Below, in pieces: positions 1 to 7,191 of a stretch of DNA of 24,412 nucleotides; positions within the stretch are counted from its first letter, which is position 1; every line of letters begins with the position of its first letter. The DNA comes from UMGS1002 sp050309735 (GTDB lineage: Bacteria; Bacillota; Clostridia; Oscillospirales; CAG-272). The stretch is taken from assembly GCA_050309735.1 (NCBI GenBank), contig JBNRMS010000010.1, positions 1-24,412 of the forward strand, written 5' to 3'. Made by a program: the position numbers and the translations under genes. The notes below the pieces were generated by a model. It saw only the letters and a list, made by a program, of their open reading frames with translations. It was not told the origin of the DNA and did no database searches.

Positions 1-2
1 AA

Positions 3-32
3 AATGCCGAAAAAATGACCGAAAAAAAATAA
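3..32 (+). other. Possible C-terminal tail of a truncated upstream gene
   Basis: One plus-strand frame runs open from the window edge and stops at TAA (30-32), giving a charged tail NAEKMTEKK. The hairpin at 66-104 that follows could serve as its terminator as well as that of guaA. Nine codons are too few to prove coding; this is only a candidate. Confidence 0.2.
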
Positions 33-58
33 GTGGAACGATTCCGGTACGCTTTTTG

Positions 59-104
59 AAAAAACAAAGCCGAAAGTCCTTGATTTTACTGGACTTCCGG
101 CTTT
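59..104 (-). terminator. Rho-independent terminator of guaA
   Basis: Positions 66-79 and 91-104 form a 14-bp stem with an 11-nt loop. Read on the minus strand the stem is fully paired, with one G:U wobble, and is followed by a T-rich run (59-64). It lies just after the guaA stop. On the plus strand the stem is followed only by a short T run, so it could act in both directions. Confidence 0.85.
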
Positions 105-111
105 TATGCAG

Positions 112-1638
112 TTACTCCCACTCGATAGTCGCCGGAGGTTTTGAGGTAATGTCATAAACCACCCGGTTTATCCCCCGCACCTCATTGGTTATCCTTGAGG
201 ATATGCGCGAGAGAAGAGTGTGCGAGAGTCGCGCGTATTCGCAGGTCATAAAATCGTTTGTGCGAACGGCTCGAATGGCCAGAAGATGATCATATGTGCG
301 AGTGTCTCCCATCACGCCGACACTCCGCGTGTCGGTGAGCACGGCAAAATACTGGTCAGCCTTCACGCGCGAGCGCCCTATTTCCTCGCGAACAATAAAA
401 TCAGCCTCGCGGAGGATGTCAAGCTTTTCTTTTGTGACCTCTCCGATAATCCGAATCGCAAGCCCCGGACCCGGGAAGGGCTGGCGATATACCAAGTCGC
501 GTGGAAGCCCAAGCATGATTCCAAGCCGCCTCACCTCATCTTTGAAAAGACCTGCGAGCGGCTCGACCACCCCTTCAAATCCGAGGTCTTCCGGCAGACC
601 CCCGACATTATGATGGCTCTTAATAACCGCCGATTTATTCTTGCCCGACTCAACTATGTCGGGATAAATGGTTCCCTGCGCGAGGAATTCCGGGCAGCCA
701 AGCTTTCTTGCCTCGTTCTCAAATGTGCGGACAAACTCATGCCCGATAATCTTGCGCTTCTGCTCAGGATCGGTAACCCCGGCAAGCTTTGATAGGAAGC
801 GCTCGCTCGCATCAACGTGTATAAGATTAAGATTGCGCTTCTCAAATACGGCTCGAACCTGCTCAGGCTCGCCAAGCCGCATACAGCCGTGGTCAACAAA
901 GACGCATATCAGCTGACCGGGCAAAGCCTCAGAGAGGAGTGCCGCGGCCACAGAGGAGTCAACCCCGCCCGAAAGACCGAGCAGAACACGTTTTTTCCCA
1001 ACCTGTTCACGCACCTTGGCTATTTCAGTCTCAAGATAATCCTGCATTGAATAGTCTCCCGCGGCGCGGCAGACGCGATAGAGGAAATTATTAACAATCG
1101 CCTTTCCCTCTTTGGTGTTTTCAACCTCGGGATGGAACTGCACCCCATATATTTTCAACTCGTTGTTACCAACCGCGGCCACAGGGCAATTTTGCGTGTG
1201 CGCGATAGACTCGAAGCCCTCCGGGAGCATTCTCACCATATCGGTGTGGCTCATCAAAACGCGCTGCTCTCTCTCAAGCCCGTAAAAAAGCGGAGATTCT
1301 GTGTCAAGAATAGCGTCAGTTACACCATATTCACTGCTCTGGCCGCGACTCACCTCGCCGCCGAGCATCCGGCAGATAAGCTGCATCCCATAGCAGATTC
1401 CGAGAACCGGAATACCCATATCAAAAACCGACCTGTCGCAAACCGGAGCTTTTTCCCGATACACACTGTCAGGCCCGCCGGTGAGTATAATCCCGGCCGG
1501 TGAGAGGGCGGCAAGCTCGGCGGGCGGTATGTCGTACGGCACTATAACCGAATAAACGCCGCATTCCCTAACCCTGCGCGCGATAAGCTCCTTGTATTGT
1601 CCCCCGAAATCGAGGATTACTACCGTTTGTTTCGCCAT
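112..1638 (-). CDS. guaA: GMP synthase (glutamine-hydrolysing)
   Basis: GuaA converts XMP to GMP using glutamine and ATP, the last step of guanine nucleotide synthesis in the cytosol. The 508-residue protein has the full family architecture. An N-terminal class I glutamine amidotransferase domain carries the nucleophile Cys82 in GICYGMQ and the His169/Glu171 pair in QFHPEVE. An ATP pyrophosphatase domain carries the P-loop SGGVDSS (223-229). The C-terminal dimerisation domain ends in the conserved PPATIEWE. The frame stays open 21 codons further upstream, but the start at MAKQTVVILDFGG is chosen because GGAGGC lies a few bases before it and that is the family N-terminus. It is monocistronic, with its own promoter (1741-1769) and terminator (59-104), and divergent from the T-box/trpB unit. 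Confidence 0.97.
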   Translation of the reverse strand: MAKQTVVILDFGGQYKELIARRVRECGVYSVIVPYDIPPAELAALSPAGIILTGGPDSVYREKAPVCDRSVFDMGIPVLGICYGMQLICRMLGGEVSRGQSSEYGVTDAILDTESPLFYGLEREQRVLMSHTDMVRMLPEGFESIAHTQNCPVAAVGNNELKIYGVQFHPEVENTKEGKAIVNNFLYRVCRAAGDYSMQDYLETEIAKVREQVGKKRVLLGLSGGVDSSVAAALLSEALPGQLICVFVDHGCMRLGEPEQVRAVFEKRNLNLIHVDASERFLSKLAGVTDPEQKRKIIGHEFVRTFENEARKLGCPEFLAQGTIYPDIVESGKNKSAVIKSHHNVGGLPEDLGFEGVVEPLAGLFKDEVRRLGIMLGLPRDLVYRQPFPGPGLAIRIIGEVTKEKLDILREADFIVREEIGRSRVKADQYFAVLTDTRSVGVMGDTRTYDHLLAIRAVRTNDFMTCEYARLSHTLLSRISSRITNEVRGINRVVYDITSKPPATIEWE

Positions 1639-1716
1639 ACTGCCTCCATATATAAAGCGCTCTGTTTTTAAAACAATAAACGGTATCACTGCATGAAACA
1701 CCTAATTTTTCCTACA

Positions 1717-1734
1717 GTGAACACCGCTGTTCAC
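1717..1734. promoter_or_regulatory. Palindrome at the guaA transcription start (candidate operator)
   Basis: GTGAACA and TGTTCAC form a perfect 7-bp inverted repeat around CCGC. It lies immediately downstream of the guaA -10 element, about +1 to +18 of the expected transcript, a position typical of a repressor site. It could also fold as a 5'-leader hairpin. No purine-riboswitch core was recognised in this leader. Confidence 0.45.
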
Positions 1735-1740
1735 CTTAAT

Positions 1741-1769
1741 AATATAACACAAAGCGCCTCTTGTGTCAA
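1741..1769 (-). promoter_or_regulatory. Promoter of guaA
   Basis: On the minus strand TTGACA (1764-1769) is followed after exactly 17 bp by TATATT (1741-1746). The resulting leader to the guaA ATG is about 95 nt. The AT-rich stretch from 1770 to 1995, between this promoter and that of the T-box unit, shows no gene or recognised element. Confidence 0.75.
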
Positions 1770-1995
1770 TGTTTTTGTGTCGGTTTTGTCAAACTTCTTG
1801 CGATTTCTACATTTTTTCTGACTGTGCTGCGCTCTCTTTCGTTGCATATTTTATGAGCATAAAAACCGCTAAAATATTTATTATTTTACTTTATTTCATC
1901 CTGTTTTTCAATAGCTTATATCCAACAGCTCAAAAAATATCAATTTGCACCAAACTCCCCCCACTACCTGCTCGGGAATTTGTATTTTTCACATA

Positions 1996-2024
1996 TTGAC
2001 AGCCCGAGTACTGTATGTTATAAT
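1996..2024 (+). promoter_or_regulatory. Promoter of the T-box/trpB2 unit
   Basis: Consensus TTGACA (1996-2001) and TATAAT (2019-2024) are separated by 17 bp, with a TG extended -10 (2016-2017). Such a strong promoter fits control by leader attenuation rather than by initiation. Confidence 0.9.
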
Positions 2025-2030
2025 CTTCCC

Positions 2031-2320
2031 AAACCGATGAGAAAGAGCAAGTAATCCGGTAAGTCGCTGACACAGAGAGCCGCCGTTGGTGGGAGTGCGG
2101 TACAGAGTCGCCGGGCGAATGGGCTTTTGAGGGCAAGCCGAAACGGGAAACCGAATTAAGCAAGCCGGTGCGGCACACCGTTAAGAAATGCCCGCATATA
2201 GCTTTTTGCCGTATGCTCAAAGCGGACGCGGTATATTCGCGTCAAGCCGGGTGGCACCGCAGGATTTTTATTCCTGTCCCAGCATGAGAAACATGTGGGA
2301 CGGGAGTTTTTTGTTTTTAT
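2031..2320 (+). ncRNA. T-box leader (tRNA-Trp responsive)
   Basis: The leader carries T-box landmarks in order: an AGAGAG start of Stem I near 2074, a GTTGGTGGGAG-like apical segment near 2084-2094, a GAA followed by the probable specifier triplet TGG (2120-2122), and the T-box motif GGGTGGCACCGC (about 2249-2260). The bulge TGGC would pair with the GCCA acceptor end expected of tRNA-Trp, whose discriminator base is G, so specifier and bulge agree on tryptophan. Uncharged tRNA-Trp should stabilise the antiterminator and switch on the tryptophan synthase beta gene below. Stem boundaries were judged by eye. Confidence 0.93.
2272..2318 (+). terminator. Regulated terminator of the T-box leader
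   Basis: GTCCC/GGGAC and CATG/CATG stack into one stem with a single bulged A and the loop AGAAA. It is followed by an interrupted run of T residues (2307-2318). The 5' arm lies right after the T-box motif, so formation should be exclusive with the antiterminator. Confidence 0.88.
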
Positions 2321-2362
2321 TCTCCCAGCACCCACGACAAAAAACCGAAAGGAGAAAAAACA

Positions 2363-3739
2363 ATGAAACAACCTGCCATCCCCTACAAGATTTACCTTGA
2401 TGAGAGCGAGATACCGAAATACTGGTACAACGTCCGCGCAGACATGAAAAACAAGTCGGCTCCTCTGCTCAATCCCGGCACGCATAAGCCGATGACGGCT
2501 GAGGAACTGTCGGCCGTTTTCTGCGACGAGCTTGTCAGCCAGGAGCTAAACGACACAGACCGCTTAATTGAAATCCCCGAGCCTATCCGGGATTTTTATA
2601 AGATGTATCGCCCCGCCCCTCTTGTCCGCGCCTATTGCCTTGAGGAAAAGCTTGGCACGCCAGCGCATATCTATTATAAATTCGAGGGAAACAACACCTC
2701 GGGCAGCCATAAGCTCAATTCGGCCGTAGCACAGGCCTATTATGCCAAAGAGCAGGGTCTTATCGGCGTCACCACCGAAACCGGAGCCGGACAGTGGGGA
2801 ACAGCTCTCTCGATGGCCTGCGCCTATTTCGGCCTTGATTGCAAGGTTTTCATGGTCAAGGTCAGCTACGAGCAGAAGCCGCACCGGCGTGAGGTCATGC
2901 GCACATATGGCGCAAATGTAACCCCATCGCCCTCGGATAAAACAAATGTCGGCCGCGACATGCTCAAAAAATTCCCGGGAACCACAGGTTCGCTCGGCTG
3001 CGCAATCTCCGAGGCGGTCGAGGTTGCGCTCTCAACGCCGGGATACCGCTATGTGCTCGGCAGCGTGCTTAATCAGGTTCTGCTGCATCAGTCGGTTATC
3101 GGCATTGAAACAAAGACAGCGCTCGATAAATACGGCATAAAACCCGATATAATCATCGGCTGTGCCGGCGGCGGCTCGAATCTTGGCGGCCTTATATCGC
3201 CCTTTATGGGAGAAAAGCTTCGCGGCGAGGCTGACTACCGCATAATCGCCGTTGAACCGGCCTCCTGCCCCTCGCTGACAAGGGGCAAATATGTCTATGA
3301 TTTTTGCGACACCGGAATGGTAACCCCACTCGCTAAAATGTACACCCTCGGCTCGGGCTTTATCCCGGCGCCAAACCATGCCGGTGGCCTGCGCTACCAC
3401 GGCATGAGCTCGATTCTCTCGCAGCTCTACCACGACGGCTTGATGGAGGCTCGCGCCGTCGAGCAGACACAGGTTTTTGAGGCTGCCGAATTCTTCGCCC
3501 GCACAGAGGGCATACTTCCCGCCCCCGAGAGCAGCCACGCAATCAAGGCTGCAATTGATGAGGCATTGCTCTGCCGCGAGAGCGGAGAGGCAAAAAACAT
3601 TATCTTTGGCCTTACAGGAACCGGATATTTCGACATGACCGCCTACGAAAAATTCAACGACGGCAATATGTCCGACTATATCCCCTCCGACAAAGATCTT
3701 GAGGCAGGATTCGCGGGGATTCCCGAGGTGAATCACTAA
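2363..3739 (+). CDS. trpB: Tryptophan synthase beta chain, TrpB2-type
   Basis: This PLP enzyme joins indole and serine to make tryptophan. The 458-residue length and the N-terminus (YLDESEIPKYWYNVRADM) fit the TrpB2/TrpB-like branch rather than the roughly 400-residue TrpB1 that pairs with TrpA. Visible motifs are the PLP lysine Lys117 in NTSGSHKLNSA, Glu138 in TTETGAGQWG, and the phosphate-binding loop GCAGGGSN (265-272). The SD AAAGGAG lies a few bases before the ATG. The gene stands alone behind a tRNA-Trp T-box and is followed by a strong terminator; no trpA or other trp gene is in the window. It may use free or salvaged indole, which is inference. The function as a tryptophan synthase is strongly supported by the matching T-box specificity. 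Confidence 0.95.
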   Translation: MKQPAIPYKIYLDESEIPKYWYNVRADMKNKSAPLLNPGTHKPMTAEELSAVFCDELVSQELNDTDRLIEIPEPIRDFYKMYRPAPLVRAYCLEEKLGTPAHIYYKFEGNNTSGSHKLNSAVAQAYYAKEQGLIGVTTETGAGQWGTALSMACAYFGLDCKVFMVKVSYEQKPHRREVMRTYGANVTPSPSDKTNVGRDMLKKFPGTTGSLGCAISEAVEVALSTPGYRYVLGSVLNQVLLHQSVIGIETKTALDKYGIKPDIIIGCAGGGSNLGGLISPFMGEKLRGEADYRIIAVEPASCPSLTRGKYVYDFCDTGMVTPLAKMYTLGSGFIPAPNHAGGLRYHGMSSILSQLYHDGLMEARAVEQTQVFEAAEFFARTEGILPAPESSHAIKAAIDEALLCRESGEAKNIIFGLTGTGYFDMTAYEKFNDGNMSDYIPSDKDLEAGFAGIPEVNH

Positions 3740-3782
3740 GGCGGGGTTGACGCAGACAAAGAACAGAACAAAGAGTAAGATA

Positions 3783-3820
3783 GATGGGAAGCCCTATTCC
3801 GGCTTCCCATCTTTTGTTTT
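3783..3820 (+). terminator. Rho-independent terminator of trpB2
   Basis: A perfect 11-bp stem (3783-3793 with 3801-3811) and a 7-nt loop are followed by CTTTTGTTTT. It lies about 45 bp after the stop codon. Confidence 0.9.
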
Positions 3821-3836
3821 CGTAATATCCTATAAC

Positions 3837-3875
3837 CCCAAAAACTACCGACAACTTTTTGGGCGGCTTTTTATA
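3837..3875. terminator. Weak AT-rich hairpin between convergent genes
   Basis: CCCAAAAA (3837-3844) can pair with TTTTTGGG (3856-3863). On the plus strand it is followed by CGGCTTTTT. It could be a back-up terminator of trpB2 or slow transcripts from the convergent cyclase gene. The stem is mostly A:T, so this is uncertain. Confidence 0.35.
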
Positions 3876-3890
3876 TGTTCATTTTTTAGG

Positions 3891-4538
3891 TCAACCCAAA
3901 ATCGCTGCCACTCTCGCAGGAGCGCCGTCGGAATCCCTGAATTTGAGGGGCAGAGCGGCAAGCGTGAAAAGCTGGTTTCCGATAAGGCCAAGATTGCATA
4001 GATTTTCGATAATTATAAAATCCCGCCCTCCTCCGAGCAGCTTTTTGTGGAGCGTGAGGTTTTTGTCACAAACCGGGTCAAGGCTCACGACGTCAAGCCC
4101 TACCCCGCGCTTACCTGAGGTGAGCAGATAGTCAGCAACCTCGCTGTCTATCACCGGATATTCACCGAAATATGAATCGCTACCCCAGCGCCTCTCCCAA
4201 CCGGTGTGAAAAAGAAGAAACTCTGCCTCATCAAGTGCCGCGCCATACCGCTGAAGATGCGTCATGCCGATAAATCCACCCTCGCCGAGGTCTGTGGCGT
4301 CAATCACAAGCCCGCAGCCGACAAAATAGGAGAGCGCAAAGTCCTCAAGCGGCTTGCCGCCGGGAAAGATGTGTCGCGGTGCATCGATATGGGTTCCCGT
4401 GTGCGAGAGCATACCGAGCGCTGTTTCGCTGTAACCGTATTTCTCGTATGAACCAAAGGAAGAGAATCTTGGCGCGTCCATGCCGGGATAGACCGGCATA
4501 TCGGGAGATATTGTGTGTGTCAAATCTATTATCTTCAT
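3891..4538 (-). CDS. Cyclase/kynurenine-formamidase-like metal hydrolase
   Basis: This 215-residue protein belongs to the cyclase superfamily (KynB-like, PF04199 type). These metal enzymes hydrolyse formamides or related amide and lactone bonds. The metal-binding signature HxGTHxDxPxH is intact (His46, His50, Asp52, His56), and the start DLTHTISPDMPVYPG is typical. Length matches the family. A good promoter lies upstream (4574-4602) and the gene is convergent with the T-box trpB2 gene. That proximity invites a role in tryptophan or kynurenine chemistry, but no tryptophan dioxygenase or kynureninase is visible. The substrate should be left open, since many members act on other compounds. Confidence 0.87.
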   Translation of the reverse strand: MKIIDLTHTISPDMPVYPGMDAPRFSSFGSYEKYGYSETALGMLSHTGTHIDAPRHIFPGGKPLEDFALSYFVGCGLVIDATDLGEGGFIGMTHLQRYGAALDEAEFLLFHTGWERRWGSDSYFGEYPVIDSEVADYLLTSGKRGVGLDVVSLDPVCDKNLTLHKKLLGGGRDFIIIENLCNLGLIGNQLFTLAALPLKFRDSDGAPARVAAILG

Positions 4539-4573
4539 TTTATTTTTTCCTTTTCGGCTTTAAGTTCTATTCA

Positions 4574-4602
4574 ATGATAGACCAGCCGAACAGTTTTGTC
4601 AA
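4574..4602 (-). promoter_or_regulatory. Promoter of the cyclase-family gene
   Basis: On the minus strand TTGACA (4597-4602) and TATCAT (4574-4579) are separated by 17 bp. The start codon is about 35 bp downstream of the -10. Confidence 0.78.
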
Positions 4603-4644
4603 TATATTTTAATATGATTCGGCCGGAGCACGGAAAATTCATGG

Positions 4645-4673
4645 TTGACATAAGCGCCAGAGAATAGTATTAT
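4645..4673 (+). promoter_or_regulatory. Promoter of the ECF S-component gene
   Basis: TTGACA (4645-4650), 17 bp, then TATTAT (4668-4673). The remaining leader is only about 25 nt, too short for a riboswitch, so control by a vitamin riboswitch is not expected here. Confidence 0.78.
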
Positions 4674-4704
4674 ATATCTATCATATCAGCAAAGGGAACA
4701 ACAA

Positions 4705-5247
4705 ATGAAAAAAACAATTTTCGCAAGGCCATACATAAGAAAACTCACCTTCTCGGCTATGTTTCTCGCGCTCGCGCTGCTCCTCCCGATGACGGGCGGG
4801 CATATTCAGCAGTTCGGCCGCATGATTCTGCCGATGCACATTCCGGTAATCCTCTGCGGTTTTGTCTGCGGCTGGCCATGGGGGCTTGCCGTTGGGCTTG
4901 CCGCGCCGCTGCTCAGCTCGACTACAGGCATGCCTCCCCTTCTCCCCACCGGAGTTGCGATGTCCTTTGAGCTTGCTGCATACGGCGCCTTCTCGGGTCT
5001 CCTTTATCGCATTCTGCCCCGAAAGATTCCTTATATCTATATATCGCTAATCCTCTCAATGATTATCGGCAGGCTTATTTCGGGCGCCGCCCAGTTTATC
5101 ATCGCCGGAATCCAAAACACCACCTTCACTTTCGCCGCTTTCTGGGCAGGCGCCGTAACTGTTGCCGCCCCGGGAATAATAATACAGATAATCCTCATCC
5201 CAATCCTTGTCGCTGCCCTGCGCCGGGCAGGTGTGAATTTAGAATAA
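4705..5247 (+). CDS. ECF transporter S component (substrate-binding membrane subunit)
   Basis: The 180-residue, highly hydrophobic protein has about six predicted membrane segments. Its N-terminus (RKLTFSAMFLALALLLP) and the pattern of short hydrophilic loops are typical of S components of energy-coupling factor transporters. These capture vitamins or related small molecules and share a common EcfA/A'/T module encoded elsewhere. The overall layout recalls the pantothenate- or uncharacterised-substrate group, but the ligand cannot be read from sequence. It has its own promoter, no riboswitch and no ECF ATPase genes nearby, so it should depend on a shared energising module. Confidence 0.8.
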   Translation: MKKTIFARPYIRKLTFSAMFLALALLLPMTGGHIQQFGRMILPMHIPVILCGFVCGWPWGLAVGLAAPLLSSTTGMPPLLPTGVAMSFELAAYGAFSGLLYRILPRKIPYIYISLILSMIIGRLISGAAQFIIAGIQNTTFTFAAFWAGAVTVAAPGIIIQIILIPILVAALRRAGVNLE

Positions 5248-5300
5248 TTAACCAAAGTAATAAATAGCTGCGCGGATAAAATACAGATAAGGCGTGGCAC

Positions 5301-5342
5301 AAAAAACACGCCGGGGGAGCTTTTCTAAAAAAGCTCCCCCGG
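5301..5342. terminator. Perfect 14-bp hairpin between convergent transcripts
   Basis: CCGGGGGAGCTTTT (5311-5324) pairs with AAAAGCTCCCCCGG (5329-5342) across a 4-nt loop. Read on the minus strand it is followed by CGTG and six T residues (5301-5306), so it probably ends the minus-strand operon that begins near 10510. From the plus strand it follows the ECF gene but lacks a T run. Almost the same stem occurs at 24205-24236. Confidence 0.7.
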
Positions 5343-5426
5343 ATTAACTTCATAAAACTTATAGTGCACGATTTCATACTATTCCCCATTAAAAAGTCAA
5401 CACAGAAGAGGGCGTGCTCAGGGGTC

Positions 5427-5616
5427 TACCGTTCGTTGCCCCTGCGGAATTTCGTGTAGGGGCGAGCCTTGCTCGTCCGCGACAGGCGCCAGCGTTGGAA
5501 CCTGTGAAAATTGTTTGTTTACGAGCGAACACTGTTCGCCCCTACAGATTCAACCGTATTACCGTGCATCCCCAGACGGCAAATTTCTTGTAGTGAACGG
5601 TTCTGCCCGTTCCGCG
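5427..5616. repeat. Cluster of REP-like palindromic units
   Basis: Two direct units start with AATTTC-N-TGTAG, continue with a short hairpin and end in CGCG: about 5448-5481 with stem GGCGAGC/GCTCGTC, and about 5582-5616 with stem GAACGG/CCGTTC. A third, inverted unit lies at 5525-5546. With the first it forms an 11-bp perfect terminal inverted repeat, TGTAGGGGCGA (5455-5465) and its complement (5536-5546). A degenerate hairpin AGGGG/CCCCT lies at about 5420-5443. Hairpin sequences differ but keep pairing. No coding potential was seen from 5343 to 5653. Confidence 0.65.
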
Positions 5617-5653
5617 ATTGTTGTTATATATTGTTTTTAATCTGGGGTTAGTA

Positions 5654-6259
5654 TCAGTCAGAACTCTGATTATCAACTCTTCCCACAAGTGAGAGATATT
5701 TTTCATAAGGACAAATCAGTCTTGCCGCCGCAAGAAGTGCGTTTGCGCTCATACCGGGCGGCAGGTTCAGCTTTTTTGCAAAAGCATCGCGCCGCGCCGC
5801 GCTTCCCTCCCCCCCCGAAAGACCGTCGATGTAAAAGTCGGTTTTTGAGAGAGGGTTCTCATAAATCGCGTCAAGAGCCCTCGGATCTGAATAGGGTTTG
5901 AGCAGTTGGCGCAGAAGCCCCGATTCCATTCCCTCAACCCCGAGCGTCCCCTCGGCAGACGGGGAGGCCTTGCGGCGCTCCTTCCCCTCTATTTTGGGGA
6001 TATATAGCTGTATCAATCGCTCGCGCGGCACAAGCTGCGAGATGCGCGAACGAATAACGCCGCCCGCGCCGTCGCTGTCTGTCAGAACAATTATTCTGCT
6101 TTTTTCGGCCAGCGCTCGGATAAGCGCCGCCTTCTCGGATTTTCTGAAAATTCCAAAACCCTCGGTTGTGATTATTTGCGCCTCGGCCACTGAAATCAGG
6201 CGAAGCCGGTCATATTTCCCCTCTACTATCACGGGGTAAGCAATCTTTAATTTTTCCAT
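5654..6259 (-). CDS. rnmV: Ribonuclease M5-like TOPRIM protein
   Basis: RNase M5 trims the 5S rRNA precursor in low-GC Gram-positives. This 201-residue protein has an N-terminal TOPRIM domain with the catalytic Glu13 in VIVEGKYD and the acidic DSDGAG motif (Asp61, Asp63). The segment EGKERRKASPSAEGTLGVEGM (91-111) is like the M5 lysine-rich GVE region. The C-terminal part (147-190), LSGGEGSAARRDAFAKKL, resembles the DUF4093 tail of M5. The open frame extends 55 codons upstream, but that part overlaps uppP and is not M5-like, so the start is placed at MEKLKIAYP, 5 nt after the uppP stop. Translational coupling to uppP is likely because no strong SD is visible. Usual partners such as ksgA are absent, so a divergent TOPRIM role remains possible. 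Confidence 0.8.
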   Translation of the reverse strand: MEKLKIAYPVIVEGKYDRLRLISVAEAQIITTEGFGIFRKSEKAALIRALAEKSRIIVLTDSDGAGGVIRSRISQLVPRERLIQLYIPKIEGKERRKASPSAEGTLGVEGMESGLLRQLLKPYSDPRALDAIYENPLSKTDFYIDGLSGGEGSAARRDAFAKKLNLPPGMSANALLAAARLICPYEKYLSLVGRVDNQSSD

Positions 6260-6264
6260 ATCGG

Positions 6265-7152
6265 TCAAGCAAAAACAAAATAGAGCAGCACAATCGCGCC
6301 CAGCGCAATACGATAAATCCCGAAGGACGAGAATGTGTGCCGCTTTACAAAATCCAAAAGAAATCTGATAGATATCATCGAAACAACAAAGGCGGCGAGC
6401 GAGGCCACAAAAAGAATCAGCCACGCCTCGCCGGGCACGGTGATAGAGTTCTCGGCGATATAATCGAAGAAACCATAGGTTTTAATAAGGCTGGCGCCCG
6501 CCATTGCGGGCAGCGCCATGAAAAAGGAAAACTCGGCCGCGGCCGTGCGCGAAACTCCGAGCAATATTGAGCCGAGTATTGTCGAGCCAGATCGCGAGGT
6601 GCCGGGAATTATCGCGAGCATTTGAAAGACGCCGATAAGAAAGGCAGTGTGATTCGATATCGCGCCGACACTCTTGATTTTAGGTTTTTTCCCGGAATGT
6701 GCCCTCTCGATTATGATAAAAAGCAAACCATAAATAATCAAAGCCGCAGACACAACCCAAGCATTATAAAGCCAGCCGTCTATATCGCGGCCGGTGAGTT
6801 TTTCGATTACTTTGTCAAGTAGAAGTCCGGCGGCGGCCGCCGGAATGCTCGCAATCAGAATTTTGAGCCATATGCTCCATGTGTCGCGCTTTTCCGCACT
6901 GTCCTTTGAACCTGAGAAGGGATTGAGCGCGCGAAAAAAGGTGACGGCAACGGCAAGGATCGCGCCGAGCTGAATCACCACCCCGAACATCTCCCAAAAT
7001 TCGTCTGCAAATGCCGCCCCAAGCTCTACGCCCACCTCAAGACCTACAAATTCACGCAGAAGTATTAAATGCCCCGTTGAGCTGACGGGCAGCCACTCGG
7101 TGATCCCCTCGACAATTCCATAAAGCAGAGCAACAAGTATTTTAACTATCAT
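6265..7152 (-). CDS. uppP: Undecaprenyl-diphosphatase
   Basis: UppP (BacA) removes a phosphate from undecaprenyl diphosphate so that the lipid carrier for peptidoglycan and other envelope polymers can be reused. High levels give bacitracin tolerance. The 295-residue polytopic membrane protein shows both family signatures: EGITEWLPVSSTGH with Glu15, Glu19, Ser24 and His28, and PGTSRSGST with Arg187 (183-191). Length is normal. The SD GAGGAG lies 4 nt before the ATG. It sits between the U32 protein gene (39 nt upstream) and the M5-like gene (5 nt downstream) in one minus-strand operon. Confidence 0.96.
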   Translation of the reverse strand: MIVKILVALLYGIVEGITEWLPVSSTGHLILLREFVGLEVGVELGAAFADEFWEMFGVVIQLGAILAVAVTFFRALNPFSGSKDSAEKRDTWSIWLKILIASIPAAAAGLLLDKVIEKLTGRDIDGWLYNAWVVSAALIIYGLLFIIIERAHSGKKPKIKSVGAISNHTAFLIGVFQMLAIIPGTSRSGSTILGSILLGVSRTAAAEFSFFMALPAMAGASLIKTYGFFDYIAENSITVPGEAWLILFVASLAAFVVSMISIRFLLDFVKRHTFSSFGIYRIALGAIVLLYFVFA

Positions 7153-7191
7153 AAAGCTCCTCTCATAATTTGCAATTTGTCGCGTGCGTTT

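Noticed and set aside
220..792. 190-codon plus-strand open frame opposite guaA
   Set aside because: It lies wholly antisense to a clear GuaA with intact motifs, resembles no family and has no SD; it is a codon-composition shadow.
1639..1701. 21-codon N-terminal extension of GuaA
   Set aside because: The SD GGAGGC and the conserved N-terminus place the start at 1638.
2595..2700. Early start of a separate gene within trpB2
   Set aside because: No SD and no break in the TrpB2 domain; the region is continuous coding sequence.
3032..3736. 234-codon minus-strand open frame opposite trpB2
   Set aside because: The sense strand encodes a complete TrpB2. The antisense frame starts and ends without signals and is explained by GC-rich third positions.
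4613..4704. Vitamin riboswitch before the ECF S-component gene
   Set aside because: The predicted transcript start leaves only about 25 nt of leader, too short for any known vitamin riboswitch.
6260..6424. 55-codon N-terminal extension of the RNase M5-like protein
   Set aside because: The extension overlaps the end of uppP, is cysteine-rich and unlike M5; the family start MEKLKIAYP follows directly after the uppP stop.
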